A stretch of DNA of 64,000 bases, taken from NCBI RefSeq assembly GCF_013761175.1, contig NZ_JACDUR010000007.1:418915-482914 (forward strand), given 5' to 3'. Both the position numbers and the translations under genes were made by a program. Below are positions 38,356-48,456 of this stretch, one piece after another. Origin of the DNA: Nonomuraea soli. GTDB lineage: Bacteria; Actinomycetota; Actinomycetes; Streptosporangiales; Streptosporangiaceae. Below the pieces are notes generated by a model, which was not told the DNA's origin, did not search any database, and saw nothing but the letters and a program-made list of their open reading frames with translations. Position 1 is the stretch's first letter. Each line of letters opens with the position of its first letter.

Positions 38356-39144
38356 ATGGAAAGCAAGAACCCGATTTTCAGCAGGTCCCAGTACACCCAC
38401 CCGGGGCAGTACCAGACTCCGACCCCTGGTCACCTGCAGAACATGTACGACGCGCCGGCGTACCAGCCCCCGGCGCCTCCGGCCTACCGGACGATGACCA
38501 TCGACGACGTGGTGGTCAAGGGCTTCATGACCCTGGGCACGCTGGTCCTCACCGGCGCGGCCGCCTGGGTGCTCAACGTGCCCATGGGCGTGGCCATCGT
38601 CTTCGGTCTCGTCGGACTGGTCCTCGGCCTGATCGCCTCGTTCAAGCAGAGCACCAACCCGGCGCTGATCCTCGGCTACGCCGCGTGTTACGGAGTTTTC
38701 GTCGGCGCCCTCAGCCTCGCCTACGAGAACTTCTTCAACGGCATCGTCCTGCAGGCGGTGATCGGTACGGCGCTGGCCTTCGCCGGCACACTGGCCGTCT
38801 ACTCCCTGCGCATCGTCCGCGTCAGCAACAAGATGGTCAAGTACGTGACCGCGGCGTCGATCGCCGTGCTCGGCCTGATGCTCGTCAACCTGCTCGTGGG
38901 CATCTTCGTCCCGGGCGGCTTCGGCCTGCGTGAGGCGGGCCCGCTGGGCTACGTCTTCAGCATCGCGATGATCCTGCTCGGCGTCTTCTTCCTCCTGCTC
39001 GACTTCGCGGCGGTGGAGGAGGGCGTGCGCGCCGGTGCTCCGGCGAAGTTCGCCTGGCAGTGCGCCTTCGGCCTGACCCTGAGCCTGGTCTGGATCTACC
39101 TGGAGGTCCTGCGCTTCATCAGCTACTTCTCCAGCAGCGACTAG
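38356..39144 (+). CDS. Bax inhibitor-1/YccA family membrane protein
   Basis: 262 residues. A Tyr/Pro/Gln-rich cytoplasmic N-terminus (1-45) leads to seven membrane helices, the layout of the Bax inhibitor-1 family as found in actinomycetes. Family members are linked to calcium leak and membrane stress; the bacterial role is unclear. ATG 38356 has GGAGG 5 nt upstream. Confidence 0.9.
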   Translation: MESKNPIFSRSQYTHPGQYQTPTPGHLQNMYDAPAYQPPAPPAYRTMTIDDVVVKGFMTLGTLVLTGAAAWVLNVPMGVAIVFGLVGLVLGLIASFKQSTNPALILGYAACYGVFVGALSLAYENFFNGIVLQAVIGTALAFAGTLAVYSLRIVRVSNKMVKYVTAASIAVLGLMLVNLLVGIFVPGGFGLREAGPLGYVFSIAMILLGVFFLLLDFAAVEEGVRAGAPAKFAWQCAFGLTLSLVWIYLEVLRFISYFSSSD

Positions 39145-39159
39145 CGCTGATCGACAGCA

Positions 39160-39189
39160 GACCCCGCCGGGTGCTCCCGGCGGGGTCTT
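39160..39189 (+). terminator. Terminator after Bax inhibitor-like gene
   Basis: Perfect 12-bp stem GACCCCGCCGGG / CCCGGCGGGGTC (39160-39171 with 39176-39187), TGCT loop, then TTTCG. 15 bp after the stop. Confidence 0.88.
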
Positions 39190-39300
39190 TCGCGTTCCGC
39201 AACCACGCGGCAACGAATTGCTGCCGTCCAGGGGGTTGCGATTTGGCATCTTCTATTGCAGTGTCGAGCAAAGGACCTGTCCCAATCCGTGGAGGTGCCC

Positions 39301-39534
39301 ATGTCCTTGAACCACTCAATGGAGACGCAGACGAAGCTGATCGCAAGAGTCCCGGCCATCACGGGACGCGAACTCCCCGAGTGGTTCCAAGCCATCGACA
39401 ACGGCCCGTCCTTCCTCCGCTGTGATGAACGGGCTAACTGGCTGGCCGACGAGCACGGACTGACCCACGGCTACGCCGCGGCGATCGTCCTCGAGCACGA
39501 GCGGCACCGCCGCACCCGGATGGGCTTCATCTAG
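39301..39534 (+). CDS. DUF4287-like small protein
   Basis: 77 residues, soluble, with RELPEWFQAID, ERANWLADEHGLTHGYAAAIVLEH typical of the DUF4287 helical domain. ATG 39301 with GGAGGTG upstream. Preceded by an AT-rich stretch (about 39200-39290) that may carry its promoter. Function unknown. Confidence 0.82.
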   Translation: MSLNHSMETQTKLIARVPAITGRELPEWFQAIDNGPSFLRCDERANWLADEHGLTHGYAAAIVLEHERHRRTRMGFI

Positions 39535-39550
39535 GAGCCCTCTACAGGCC

Positions 39551-39577
39551 AAGGGGTACGGCTGAGCCGTACCCCTT
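39551..39577. terminator. Bidirectional terminator between convergent genes
   Basis: Perfect 12-bp inverted repeat AAGGGGTACGGC / GCCGTACCCCTT with a 3-nt loop. A-rich and T-rich ends on both strands. Serves the DUF4287 gene and the convergent thiolase gene. Confidence 0.8.
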
Positions 39578-39586
39578 CGACATGCC

Positions 39587-40804
39587 CTAGCCGAGGCGCT
39601 CCAGGATCATGGCCATGCCCTGGCCGCCACCGACGCACATCGTCTCCAGGCCGATGCTCTTGTCGTGGTGCTGCAGGCTGTTGATGAGCGTCGAGGTGAT
39701 CCGCGCGCCCGTCATGCCGAACGGGTGGCCGACGGCGATGGCGCCGCCGTTGACGTTCAGCCGGTCGAGCTCGATGCCGAGGTCCTGGTAGGACGGGATG
39801 ACCTGGGCCGCGAAGGCCTCGTTGATCTCCACCAGGTCGACGTCGCCGATCGCCATGCCGGCGCGGGCGAGCGCCTGCTTGGTGGCCTCCACCGGGCCGA
39901 GGCCCATGATCTCGGGCGAGAGGCCCGTGACGCCGGTCGAGACGATGCGGGCCAGCGGCGTGATGCCGAGCTCGGCGGCCTTGGTGTCGCTCATGATGAC
40001 CACCGCGGCGGCGCCGTCGTTGAGCGGGCAGCAGTTGCCGGCCGTGACCGTGCCGTCGGGGCGGAAGACAGGCTTGAGCTGCGAGGTGCCCTCGTAGGTG
40101 ATGCCGGCGCGCGGCCCGTCGTCCTTGCTGACCACGGTGCCGTCGGGCAGCGTGACCGGGGTGATGTCCTTCTGCCAGAACCCGTCGGCCAGCGCCTTCT
40201 CCGCCAGGTTCTGCGAGCGTACGCCGAACTCGTCCTGCTCGCGGCGGGAGATGCCCTTGATCTGGGCCAGGTTCTCGGCCGTCTGGCCCATCGCGATGTA
40301 GATGTCGGGGACCTTGCCGTCCTCGCGCGGGTCGTGCCAGGTCTGGCCGCCGCCGGCGAAGGTCTGGGTGCGCTCGACGGCCTCGCCGAAGATCGGGTTG
40401 GTGGTGTCGGGCAGCGAGTCGGAGTTGCCCTTGATGAAGCGGGAGACGGTCTCCACGCCGGCGGAGATGAAGACGTCGCCCTCGCCGGCCTTGATCGCGT
40501 GGAAGGCCATGCGGGTCGTCTGCAGCGACGAGGAGCAGTACCTCGTGACCGTCGTGCCGGGCACGGTGTCGAGTCCGAGCATCACCGAGACCACGCGGGC
40601 CATGTTGAATCCCTGCTCACCGCCGGGCAGGCCGCAACCGAGCATGAGGTCGTCGACCTGGTTCGGGTCGAGCTGCGGAACCTTGGCCAGCGCCGCCTGG
40701 ATCATCTGGACTGTCAGGTCATCGGGACGGATGTCCTTCAGCGACCCCTTGAAGGCGCGGCCGATGGGCGAGCGAGCGGTCGCGACGATGACTGCCTCGG
40801 GCAT
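39587..40804 (-). CDS. Acetyl-CoA acyltransferase (thiolase)
   Basis: 405 residues. Active-site Cys90 (RYCSSSL), His360 (GHPFGMTG) and Cys390 (ETMCVGGGQG) are all in place; NEAFA is also present. Cleaves 3-ketoacyl-CoA in beta-oxidation (FadA type) or makes acetoacetyl-CoA. GAGGAG ribosome site. Single gene with a palindromic candidate operator upstream. Confidence 0.95.
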   Translation of the reverse strand: MPEAVIVATARSPIGRAFKGSLKDIRPDDLTVQMIQAALAKVPQLDPNQVDDLMLGCGLPGGEQGFNMARVVSVMLGLDTVPGTTVTRYCSSSLQTTRMAFHAIKAGEGDVFISAGVETVSRFIKGNSDSLPDTTNPIFGEAVERTQTFAGGGQTWHDPREDGKVPDIYIAMGQTAENLAQIKGISRREQDEFGVRSQNLAEKALADGFWQKDITPVTLPDGTVVSKDDGPRAGITYEGTSQLKPVFRPDGTVTAGNCCPLNDGAAAVVIMSDTKAAELGITPLARIVSTGVTGLSPEIMGLGPVEATKQALARAGMAIGDVDLVEINEAFAAQVIPSYQDLGIELDRLNVNGGAIAVGHPFGMTGARITSTLINSLQHHDKSIGLETMCVGGGQGMAMILERLG

Positions 40805-40886
40805 GGTTATCTCCTCTGTGTGGCTCCAATCGCGATGTTACTTCTTGGTACGGCGGGTGCCAGGCGGCGGGGCGGGCAAAACAGAA

Positions 40887-40903
40887 CTTTCTACTGTAGA
40901 ACG
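40887..40903. promoter_or_regulatory. Palindrome upstream of thiolase gene
   Basis: CTTTCTACTGTAGAACG, an 8-1-8 inverted repeat with one mismatch (core TTCTAC-T-GTAGAA perfect), 83 bp before the thiolase start and just before the neighbouring terminator. The size suits a TetR-type regulator of fatty-acid genes. No regulator gene is adjacent. Confidence 0.4.
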
Positions 40904-40905
40904 CG

Positions 40906-40930
40906 AAAAAGGGCCGGATGGACCGGCCCC
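40906..40930 (-). terminator. Terminator after PQQ-repeat lipoprotein gene
   Basis: Read on the minus strand: GGGGCCGG, loop TCCAT, CCGGCCC, then TTTTT. It follows the lipoprotein stop at 40947 by about 16 bp. Confidence 0.8.
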
Positions 40931-40946
40931 TTTCCCTGAATACGGC

Positions 40947-42287
40947 TCAGCCGTACATGCCCGGCGCATCCGCCGAGCCGTCCTTGACCCCGTGCACGGC
41001 GCCCTTCTCGTCACGCCACAACCGCCAGCCGCCCTGGCTGCCCGTGAACCAGGCGGGCGGCGCGGAGCCGGCCTCGGCCAGCTTCTTGCCGGAGGCCAGG
41101 TCGTAACGGCACAGGGCGGCCGTGGAGTAGAAGCCGGGTATCTGCTGACGCAACTGCAGCGGCTTGGGATCGGTCACGCAGAACGACCAGCCCTTGGCCT
41201 CCTCGATCGGCAACTGCTTGCCGGTCGCCAGGTCGAAGTTGCTGCCCTTGGTGTTGTGCTTGAGGAATCCCAGCCGGTCCATGGCGTCGGGGAAGGCCAG
41301 CCACCAGCCGGAGCCCGGCACCTGACCAGCGGTGATCTGCCCGACCACGCGGCCGCTGTCGGCCTCCAGGCGGGCGAAGCCGCCGTACTGGCCCTGCTGG
41401 TCGACCGGCCGTACGATCGGCGCGAAGCCCGGGTTGCCGCTCGGGTAGACGCGCACCACCGAGGGGCGCATCCAGTTGATCGAGCCGTCGGTGAGCTTCA
41501 TCGAGAACAGGCCGAACGTCGAGACCCGGCGGGTGCGCGGGTTGGTGTACGGCGCGACGTAGCCGACCAGGTTGTCGCCCGTGGCGCCGAAGGCCCAGCC
41601 GCCCGACATGTCGATGCCCTTGCCCAGCGCCTGCTCGATCGGCTGCTGCCACTGGATCTTGCCGGTCCTGATGTCGTACGACTCGATCATCGGGTTGGCC
41701 GCCAGGCGCAGGAACAGCACGCGGGCGGCGTCGGCCCACTCCACCTCGGCGATGCCCGGCAGCGTCCACCTGGTCTTGCCGTCGGCGGGGTCGAGCACGA
41801 CCACCCGGGCCGTCCTGAGCGCCGTGTGCTCCGAGAGGCAGATGTACGGCCCGCAGCGCTGGGGGCCGAAGGTGGAGTGAACGGGACGGGTCCACTTCTG
41901 CTTGCCCGTGCGCCCGTCGCGGGCGATCAGAAGGGCGTTCCATCGCCCCTTCTTCAGCGGGTCGAGCGCTGCGACGACCGCCTGGTCCTTGCCGGTCTCG
42001 ACGATCGCCGGCGGGGAGACGCCCATGCCGGGCAGCCGTCCGGCCATCGTGGAGGGGAAGGCCCACAACCTCTTGCCGGAGGACTGGTCGAGAGCGACCG
42101 TCTCCAGCGAGCCGTCGGCCTTCATCGACGTCAAGGTCACGATGCCGCCGCCGGTGACCATGCGGCTGATGGCGTTGACCTCGTTGTTCTGCCAGGTGGG
42201 GAACTCTGCAGTCGCGGCGTCGCTGCCGGAACACGCGGCCAGGGCCAGCATTCCGGCGAGCGCGATGGCCGGTTTCGCACGGAGCAC
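40947..42287 (-). CDS. PQQ-like beta-propeller lipoprotein
   Basis: 446 residues. Lipoprotein signal with lipobox L-A-A-C (Cys19). Repeated blades such as DGRTGKQKW, DPADGKTRW and DIRTGKIQW are the PQQ/BamB-like pattern. No dehydrogenase active site. Likely a surface-exposed scaffold or binding protein. GTG start with AGGAG. Lies 53 bp after the SGNH hydrolase gene, probably one transcript. Confidence 0.85.
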   Translation of the reverse strand: MLRAKPAIALAGMLALAACSGSDAATAEFPTWQNNEVNAISRMVTGGGIVTLTSMKADGSLETVALDQSSGKRLWAFPSTMAGRLPGMGVSPPAIVETGKDQAVVAALDPLKKGRWNALLIARDGRTGKQKWTRPVHSTFGPQRCGPYICLSEHTALRTARVVVLDPADGKTRWTLPGIAEVEWADAARVLFLRLAANPMIESYDIRTGKIQWQQPIEQALGKGIDMSGGWAFGATGDNLVGYVAPYTNPRTRRVSTFGLFSMKLTDGSINWMRPSVVRVYPSGNPGFAPIVRPVDQQGQYGGFARLEADSGRVVGQITAGQVPGSGWWLAFPDAMDRLGFLKHNTKGSNFDLATGKQLPIEEAKGWSFCVTDPKPLQLRQQIPGFYSTAALCRYDLASGKKLAEAGSAPPAWFTGSQGGWRLWRDEKGAVHGVKDGSADAPGMYG

Positions 42288-42340
42288 GGTCTATCCACTC
42301 CTAGGGGGATGAGGAGTGACGGCCAGTCGTCGCGAAGAAC

Positions 42341-43315
42341 TCAGGGACGACGGCGCAGCATCGTCACCCACCTGCCGTAGGGACCTGTCGCACGCCCTTC
42401 GACCCGGGTCGCGGTCACCTCGGTGCCTGGTTTCTCCGCGGCGGTCGCCGCCGCAAGGTAAATCGGTTGCAGTCCAGTTGGGATCTGTGCGTCACGTGCG
42501 GGTCGGGGCTCGGGCCACAACTCCAACGCAGCGCACACAGAAGGTAGCACCGCGTAAGCAGCCTGCGCGTAACCTCGGTCACTTGGATGGAAACGATCGG
42601 GTCCGAACATTTCGCTGGGGTTTGTGGCGAATTCCGGCCCCAGGATGTCGGCGAATGCCACCGTACGTCCCCCCGCTTCGACCACCGCGACGGTCTGCGC
42701 GGCCGCCAGCTGGCGGCTCCACCGGCGCGTCACCCACCGCAACGGCTGGCCGATCGGGCGCACCGTCCCCAGGTCCGGGCAGGTGCCCACGACCACCTCG
42801 GCGCCCACCTCGCGCAGCCTGTGCACCGCCTTGGCCAGATGCCGTACGGCTGTCGCGGGCGGGGTCTGGGTGGTGACGTCGTTGGCGCCCACGAAGATGA
42901 CCGCCACGTCCGGGTGCTCCTTCAGCGCCTTGTCGACCTGGGGGCGCAACTCCACGGACGCCGCGCCCGACCTGCCGAACACGCGCAGCCGTACCGGACG
43001 CTCGGCGACGGCGGCCAGGCCGTTCGCGATGAGCACCCCCGGCGTGTGGGCGGGATCGCTCATCCCCAGGCCCACCGAGGTGGAATCGCCCAGCATGACC
43101 AGGCTGATCGGCACGCCGGGGAAATCACCGTACGAACCGTCCGCCGTCGGGCCCTCCATGCCGTGCGGGCGGCCGATCACCTTCCTGGCCACCAGGCCCT
43201 CGGCGAGCAGGAGACCATAGGCCGTGACTCCCAGCGCGGTCAGCCCGCCGCCCCCGACCGCCGCCGCGGCGGCGATCCTGCGCGCCGCCCGCGCCACCCC
43301 CGGAGTCCAGATCAT
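42341..43315 (-). CDS. SGNH/GDSL-family hydrolase, membrane-anchored
   Basis: 324 residues. N-terminal hydrophobic helix (about 15-40). Catalytic Ser78 (GDST), GAND (143-146), and the Asp240-x-x-His243 pair in DRFHPSDRG. Ester hydrolase acting on a lipid or acetylated glycan outside the membrane. Divergent from the CBS gene. Confidence 0.92.
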   Translation of the reverse strand: MIWTPGVARAARRIAAAAAVGGGGLTALGVTAYGLLLAEGLVARKVIGRPHGMEGPTADGSYGDFPGVPISLVMLGDSTSVGLGMSDPAHTPGVLIANGLAAVAERPVRLRVFGRSGAASVELRPQVDKALKEHPDVAVIFVGANDVTTQTPPATAVRHLAKAVHRLREVGAEVVVGTCPDLGTVRPIGQPLRWVTRRWSRQLAAAQTVAVVEAGGRTVAFADILGPEFATNPSEMFGPDRFHPSDRGYAQAAYAVLPSVCAALELWPEPRPARDAQIPTGLQPIYLAAATAAEKPGTEVTATRVEGRATGPYGRWVTMLRRRP

Positions 43316-43458
43316 TTTTCGTCCGTCCCCCCTCAGACCTCGAAGGTCTTCGCCCCCAGCCGCCTGGCGACGGTAGCTTTTGATTGGAAACTAACCGAGT
43401 GCCCGCCACCCAATCGGCGCTCGGGTTATGCAAGCGGCAAAAGAAGGTGAACACCTCG

Positions 43459-44802
<1,344 letters not shown>

Positions 44803-44832
<30 letters not shown>

Positions 44833-44976
44833 CGGCCCTCGGCTGGCCGGGACCTGCTCGTCTACCTGGCCAGCCGCTGACGGCCCTCGGCTGGCCGGGA
44901 CCTGCTCGTCTACCTGGCCAGCCGCTGACGGCCCTCGGCTGGCCGGGACCTGCTCGCTTACCTGGCCAGCCGCTGA
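44803..44976. repeat. 48-bp tandem repeat duplicating the CBS gene end
   Basis: About 3.6 copies, starting at 44803, 44851, 44899 and 44947. Each holds the last codons of the CBS gene (D-L-L-x-Y-L-A-S-R), TGA and a 9-bp inverted repeat GGCCAGCCG/CGGCTGGCC that can fold as a hairpin. The spacer 44977-45101 has no other gene. Confidence 0.95.
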
Positions 44977-45052
44977 CCCGCTGACGGCGCCCCGGCCAGG
45001 TCCGGGGGCGTCAGCGGGTCGCCCGTCGTCATGGCGGCGTGCGGTGCCCGCC

Positions 45053-45106
45053 GTCAGGCTGGGTCATCGCGCCGTCGTCAGGCTGGGTCATCGCGCCGTC
45101 GTCAGG
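45053..45106. repeat. 24-bp tandem repeat at the end of the histidine kinase gene
   Basis: Units begin at 45053, 45077 and 45101 (2.2 copies). On the minus strand the repeat begins at the kinase TGA and continues downstream, so it is again a duplication around a stop codon. Confidence 0.9.
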
Positions 45107-46316
45107 TCGGGACCTCCGCCACGACCTCCCAAGCCCCCTCCTCCGTGGGCCCCGCCCACAGCCGCCCGCCCAGGGCCTCCACCCGCTCGGCCATCCCGAC
45201 CAGCCCGAACCCCCCACCCAGCCGCTTGATCCGCGGATCGGCCGCCGAACTGTAGTTACGCACGCGCAGCCGTACCCCCAGACCGCTGCCCAGCAGGGCC
45301 GCCGGCGAGTACGGCCCGCCCACCGGCCGCAGATCCACCTCCACCCACCCCGTGCCAGGCGCGTGCCTGCGCACATTGGTCAGCGCCTCCTGCAACACCC
45401 GGTGCATCGTCGTCAGCACCTCCGGCGCCAGCGCACGCTCGTCGAGCCCCGCACCCACCTCGAAGGCCACCTGCGGTCCGCTCGCCGTGAAACTCTCCGT
45501 CAGCAGGCGCAGATCCGCCAGCGTGGTGCCCGGCCTGCGCGCCGCCTCGTCATCCGCCCGCAGCACCCCCACCAGCCGCCGCATCGACGTCAGAGCCTCC
45601 GTGCCCGCGTTCGCGATGGCGTCCAGCGCGGGACCCACCGCCTCGGGCTTCATCTCCGCCACCGTCTTGGCCGCCTGCGCCTGCACCACGATGCCCGTGA
45701 TGTGATGCGCCACCAGATCGTGCAACTCCCGGGCGAGCTCCAGCCGCTCCGCCCGCCGCACCGACGACAGGGTGTCGCGCCTGCGATCCTGCTGGATGCG
45801 CAGATACAGCCCCAGCCCCTCCGCGATCGACCACCCCACGAACAGGACGAACGAGAACGCCAGCCCCGCCGACCCCAGATAGTCGCGCCCGACCCCCTCC
45901 GCCATCAACGCCACTAGACCGACCAGCGAGACAAGTACGGCACGCCGCATCGGCGTCACATGCCGCAGCAGGCTGATCGTCAGCAGCAGGATCGCACCGC
46001 TCTCGGCCATGCCCGGCAGGCCCGGCGTGTTCGTCACCCCGATCACCAGCGAGGTCACCAGGGACAGGCCGACCGTGACGCAGAAGCCCATCACCAGGTG
46101 GCGGCGCCTGAGCATGATCGCCACGATCCCGGCCACGCCGCACAACGGCACCAGGAACTGGGCGCCACGCACACTGGCCGACGCCACCACATCGACCAGC
46201 AGCAGCATGCTGAGCCAGCCGACCATCGCGATCTCGCTGAGGCGTTGCACCCAGTAGACGATGCGTTGCGTGTCCCCCACGGAAACAGAGCCTAGGCCGG
46301 AAGGCTGACCCGACAT
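45102..46316 (-). CDS. DesK-like sensor histidine kinase (orphan)
   Basis: 404 residues from ATG 46316 (an extension to 46346 is possible). Five or six membrane helices (about 25-170), HisKA_3 dimerisation helix with His199 in ELARELHDLVAHH, and HATPase with GGGFGLVGMAERVEALGG. Such kinases normally sit beside a LuxR-type response regulator; none is adjacent here. The upstream gene is a small divergent membrane protein. Confidence 0.9.
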   Translation of the reverse strand: MSGQPSGLGSVSVGDTQRIVYWVQRLSEIAMVGWLSMLLLVDVVASASVRGAQFLVPLCGVAGIVAIMLRRRHLVMGFCVTVGLSLVTSLVIGVTNTPGLPGMAESGAILLLTISLLRHVTPMRRAVLVSLVGLVALMAEGVGRDYLGSAGLAFSFVLFVGWSIAEGLGLYLRIQQDRRRDTLSSVRRAERLELARELHDLVAHHITGIVVQAQAAKTVAEMKPEAVGPALDAIANAGTEALTSMRRLVGVLRADDEAARRPGTTLADLRLLTESFTASGPQVAFEVGAGLDERALAPEVLTTMHRVLQEALTNVRRHAPGTGWVEVDLRPVGGPYSPAALLGSGLGVRLRVRNYSSAADPRIKRLGGGFGLVGMAERVEALGGRLWAGPTEEGAWEVVAEVPT

Positions 46317-46421
46317 ATCAACCGTTCGGCCGAGTCGCACCCGCACAGACCCAACCTTCAGGCGAGGTGGTGGCCCTGCGGTTTCGCCGATGCTGGAAGA
46401 CGTCGGAAGGGGATGAGGGAC

Positions 46422-46664
46422 ATGGTCGTCATCGGATTCGTGCTACTGGTCGCGGGGCTCGTCGTGGGAGTGCTGCTCGCGCTCGCCGACCCCGTGATGC
46501 TCTCCCGGATCAACGGCGAACCTGCCGAGGGGTCCAGCGGACGGTTCATCAACGCGCCACGGGTGGACACGGACGCCGGGGCGGAGGCGGCGCAACCGGC
46601 GCCGCTCAGGCTGCCGCAGCGGCAGCCGCTGGACACGCTGGACAGCACGCCGAAGGCGGCCTGA
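46422..46664 (+). CDS. Small single-pass membrane protein
   Basis: 80 residues (89 nt less certain: ATG 46413 adds three). One strong helix at the N-terminus (VVIGFVLLVAGLVVGVLLALA) and a polar Pro/Gln-rich tail. Ribosome site GAGG 4 nt before ATG 46422. Divergent from the histidine kinase. Function unknown; a role with the kinase is a guess. Confidence 0.65.
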   Translation: MVVIGFVLLVAGLVVGVLLALADPVMLSRINGEPAEGSSGRFINAPRVDTDAGAEAAQPAPLRLPQRQPLDTLDSTPKAA

Positions 46665-46679
46665 GGGGGACTGGGGGCG

Positions 46680-47100
46680 TCGCGAGCCCGTGTGATCGAG
46701 TCGGGGGACTTGACCACACGGGCTCGCGGCATGTGGAGGCCCGGCGCGCGGGTTCGTCGGGCACGCGGGGGCGTCGGGCACGAGGCGTGTCGGGCCTACG
46801 GCGTTCGGGCCTACGGGGGGTCGGGCGCACGGGGCGTCAGGCACACGGGGCGTCGGGCCTGTGGGGCGGTCGAGCACACGGGGCGTCGGGGCGCACGGGG
46901 CGTCGGGCCTACGGGGGTCGGGGCCTGCGGGGCGCTCGAGCACACGGCGTGTCGAGCACACGGCGTGTTGGTCCTATGAGCCGCCGGGTCGGGCCCATGA
47001 GGCGGGTGGGGCCGTGAGGCGGTGGGGTCGCGACGCAGTGGAGCAGTGGAGCCGTGGAGCGCCTGGGGGCAGCGCACGAAGCGCGCGGCCGTCGCCGCCG
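46680..47100. repeat. Degenerate GC-rich minisatellite, no gene
   Basis: Many imperfect copies of a 15-20 bp unit around GGGCGTCGGGC-CTACGG / CACACGGGGCGTC, densest at 46770-46970. Open frames here are simple Arg/Gly/Pro runs without start signals. Fills the space between the small membrane protein and the SigJ gene end. Confidence 0.7.
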
Positions 47101-47101
47101 C

Positions 47102-48028
47102 TCACTCCCCAGCTCGGCGAACCCCCCGCACCTCGCGGTCGATCGCCCACGCGTCCGCCACGGGCCCCACGTGCGCGAGCTTCTCGGGGTTGATCACCGC
47201 CCGGATCGTCTGAACCCGCCCCTCCATCACGTCCAGCGCCAACGCGTACAGCACCTTCCCCTCCCGATCACGGAAGATCGCCCCCGGCTGCCCGTTGACC
47301 TCGCGCGGTTCACTCACCACCCCAACCGCGACCATCCGAGGAAAGACCGACGCCATCAACCGAGCCACGTTCCGCGCACCCCCGACGGCCCTGGCCAACT
47401 GCGGCGCCTTGCCGCCGCCGTCGCCCACCAGCGCCACATCGGCCGCCAGCAGCTCCTGCAGCGCATCGACGTCCCCCTCGTGGAGGGCATCGAAGAAGCG
47501 TGAAGCCAGTGCCTCCCGCTCCCGCCGATCCGCCTCGAAACGGGGCCGCCCCTCGGCCATGTGACGACGCGCCCGCACCACGAGCTGCCTGCACGCAGCC
47601 TCCGAACGCCCGACCGCAGTCGACACCTCGGGGAATCCGAAGTCGAACACCTCCCGCAGCACGAAGACCGCCCGCTCAAGCGGAGACAGCCGCTCCAGCA
47701 GAACCATGGCGGCCATCGACAGCGAGTCGGCCAGCTCCGCCGCCCGCTCCGGGTCTTCGTACGGGTCGGCGAGCAGCGGCTCGGGAAGCCACGGCCCGAC
47801 GTACGCCTCGCGCCGGGCGCGGGCCGAGCGCAGAACGTCGATCGAGATCCTCGTGACCGTGGCAGACAGGAACGCCTTGGCCGACCGCGCCGCCGTCGGC
47901 GAGGCCTCGAAACGCAGCCAGGTCTCCTGCACCGCGTCCTCGGCCTCACTCACGCTGCCCAGAATCCGGTAGGCGAGCGAGAACAGCAGCGGTCGCAGCT
48001 CTTGGAACTCCTCGGCCTTGCCGCCCAT
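47102..48028 (-). CDS. SigJ-family ECF sigma factor with SnoaL-like C-terminus
   Basis: 308 residues. Sigma region 2 (SEAEDAVQETWLRFEA) and region 4 (FGFPEVSTAVGRSEAACRQL) are followed by a SnoaL-like domain (about 185-300), the layout of SigJ/ECF41-type factors, in which the extra domain controls activity without an anti-sigma. Located 44 bp after a DoxX gene, a common partnership for this class. Confidence 0.93.
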   Translation of the reverse strand: MGGKAEEFQELRPLLFSLAYRILGSVSEAEDAVQETWLRFEASPTAARSAKAFLSATVTRISIDVLRSARARREAYVGPWLPEPLLADPYEDPERAAELADSLSMAAMVLLERLSPLERAVFVLREVFDFGFPEVSTAVGRSEAACRQLVVRARRHMAEGRPRFEADRREREALASRFFDALHEGDVDALQELLAADVALVGDGGGKAPQLARAVGGARNVARLMASVFPRMVAVGVVSEPREVNGQPGAIFRDREGKVLYALALDVMEGRVQTIRAVINPEKLAHVGPVADAWAIDREVRGVRRAGE

Positions 48029-48072
48029 CAGAGCTTCCTTCCTGCCCGATCGTCATCACGGTAGACCAGAGG

Positions 48073-48456
48073 TCAGGCGGTGAACGAACCAGGGCCGAAG
48101 CGACCCCACGCGACGAACGCCGCAATCAGGAGATAGAACACATTCACGGCTACAAGGGCGAACTCCTGGCGCCGCCCGTGGGTGATCATCGCGCCGATCA
48201 TCAACAGCACCCAGCAGCCCGCGGTCACGGGCACCATGATCGGCGCGATGTCCAGGACCGCAGGGAGGATCAAGCCGACGGCGGCCAGGATTTCGAGGGC
48301 GCCCAACGTTTTGACGAACCCAACGCTCCGCTCCGCCGTCCAGCCGCCACCGGAGGCGGCCGACAGTTTGTCCTTGGGCACGAACAGCTTGGTGACACCG
48401 CCGGCCAGCGCGATCAGGGCCAGCACTCCGGTGGCGATCCATAGTGCGAGGTTCAT
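48073..48456 (-). CDS. DoxX-like membrane protein
   Basis: 127 residues, four membrane helices, with GGVTKLFVPKDKL after helix 1 and LGALEILAAVGLILP as in DoxX-type proteins. AGGAG ribosome site. Transcribed before and probably with the SigJ-type gene, likely its target or trigger. ECF41/SigJ genes are often beside carboxymuconolactone or DoxX-like genes. Confidence 0.88.
   Translation of the reverse strand: MNLALWIATGVLALIALAGGVTKLFVPKDKLSAASGGGWTAERSVGFVKTLGALEILAAVGLILPAVLDIAPIMVPVTAGCWVLLMIGAMITHGRRQEFALVAVNVFYLLIAAFVAWGRFGPGSFTA

Noticed and set aside
38013..38396. Minus-strand open frame across the tRNA gene
   Set aside because: It is antisense to a well-folded tRNA and gives the familiar spurious RRESNPH-type peptide; no ribosome site.
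46367..47017. Arg/Gly-rich plus-strand open frame over the minisatellite
   Set aside because: Composed of degenerate repeats, no ribosome site, and overlaps the better small membrane protein gene.
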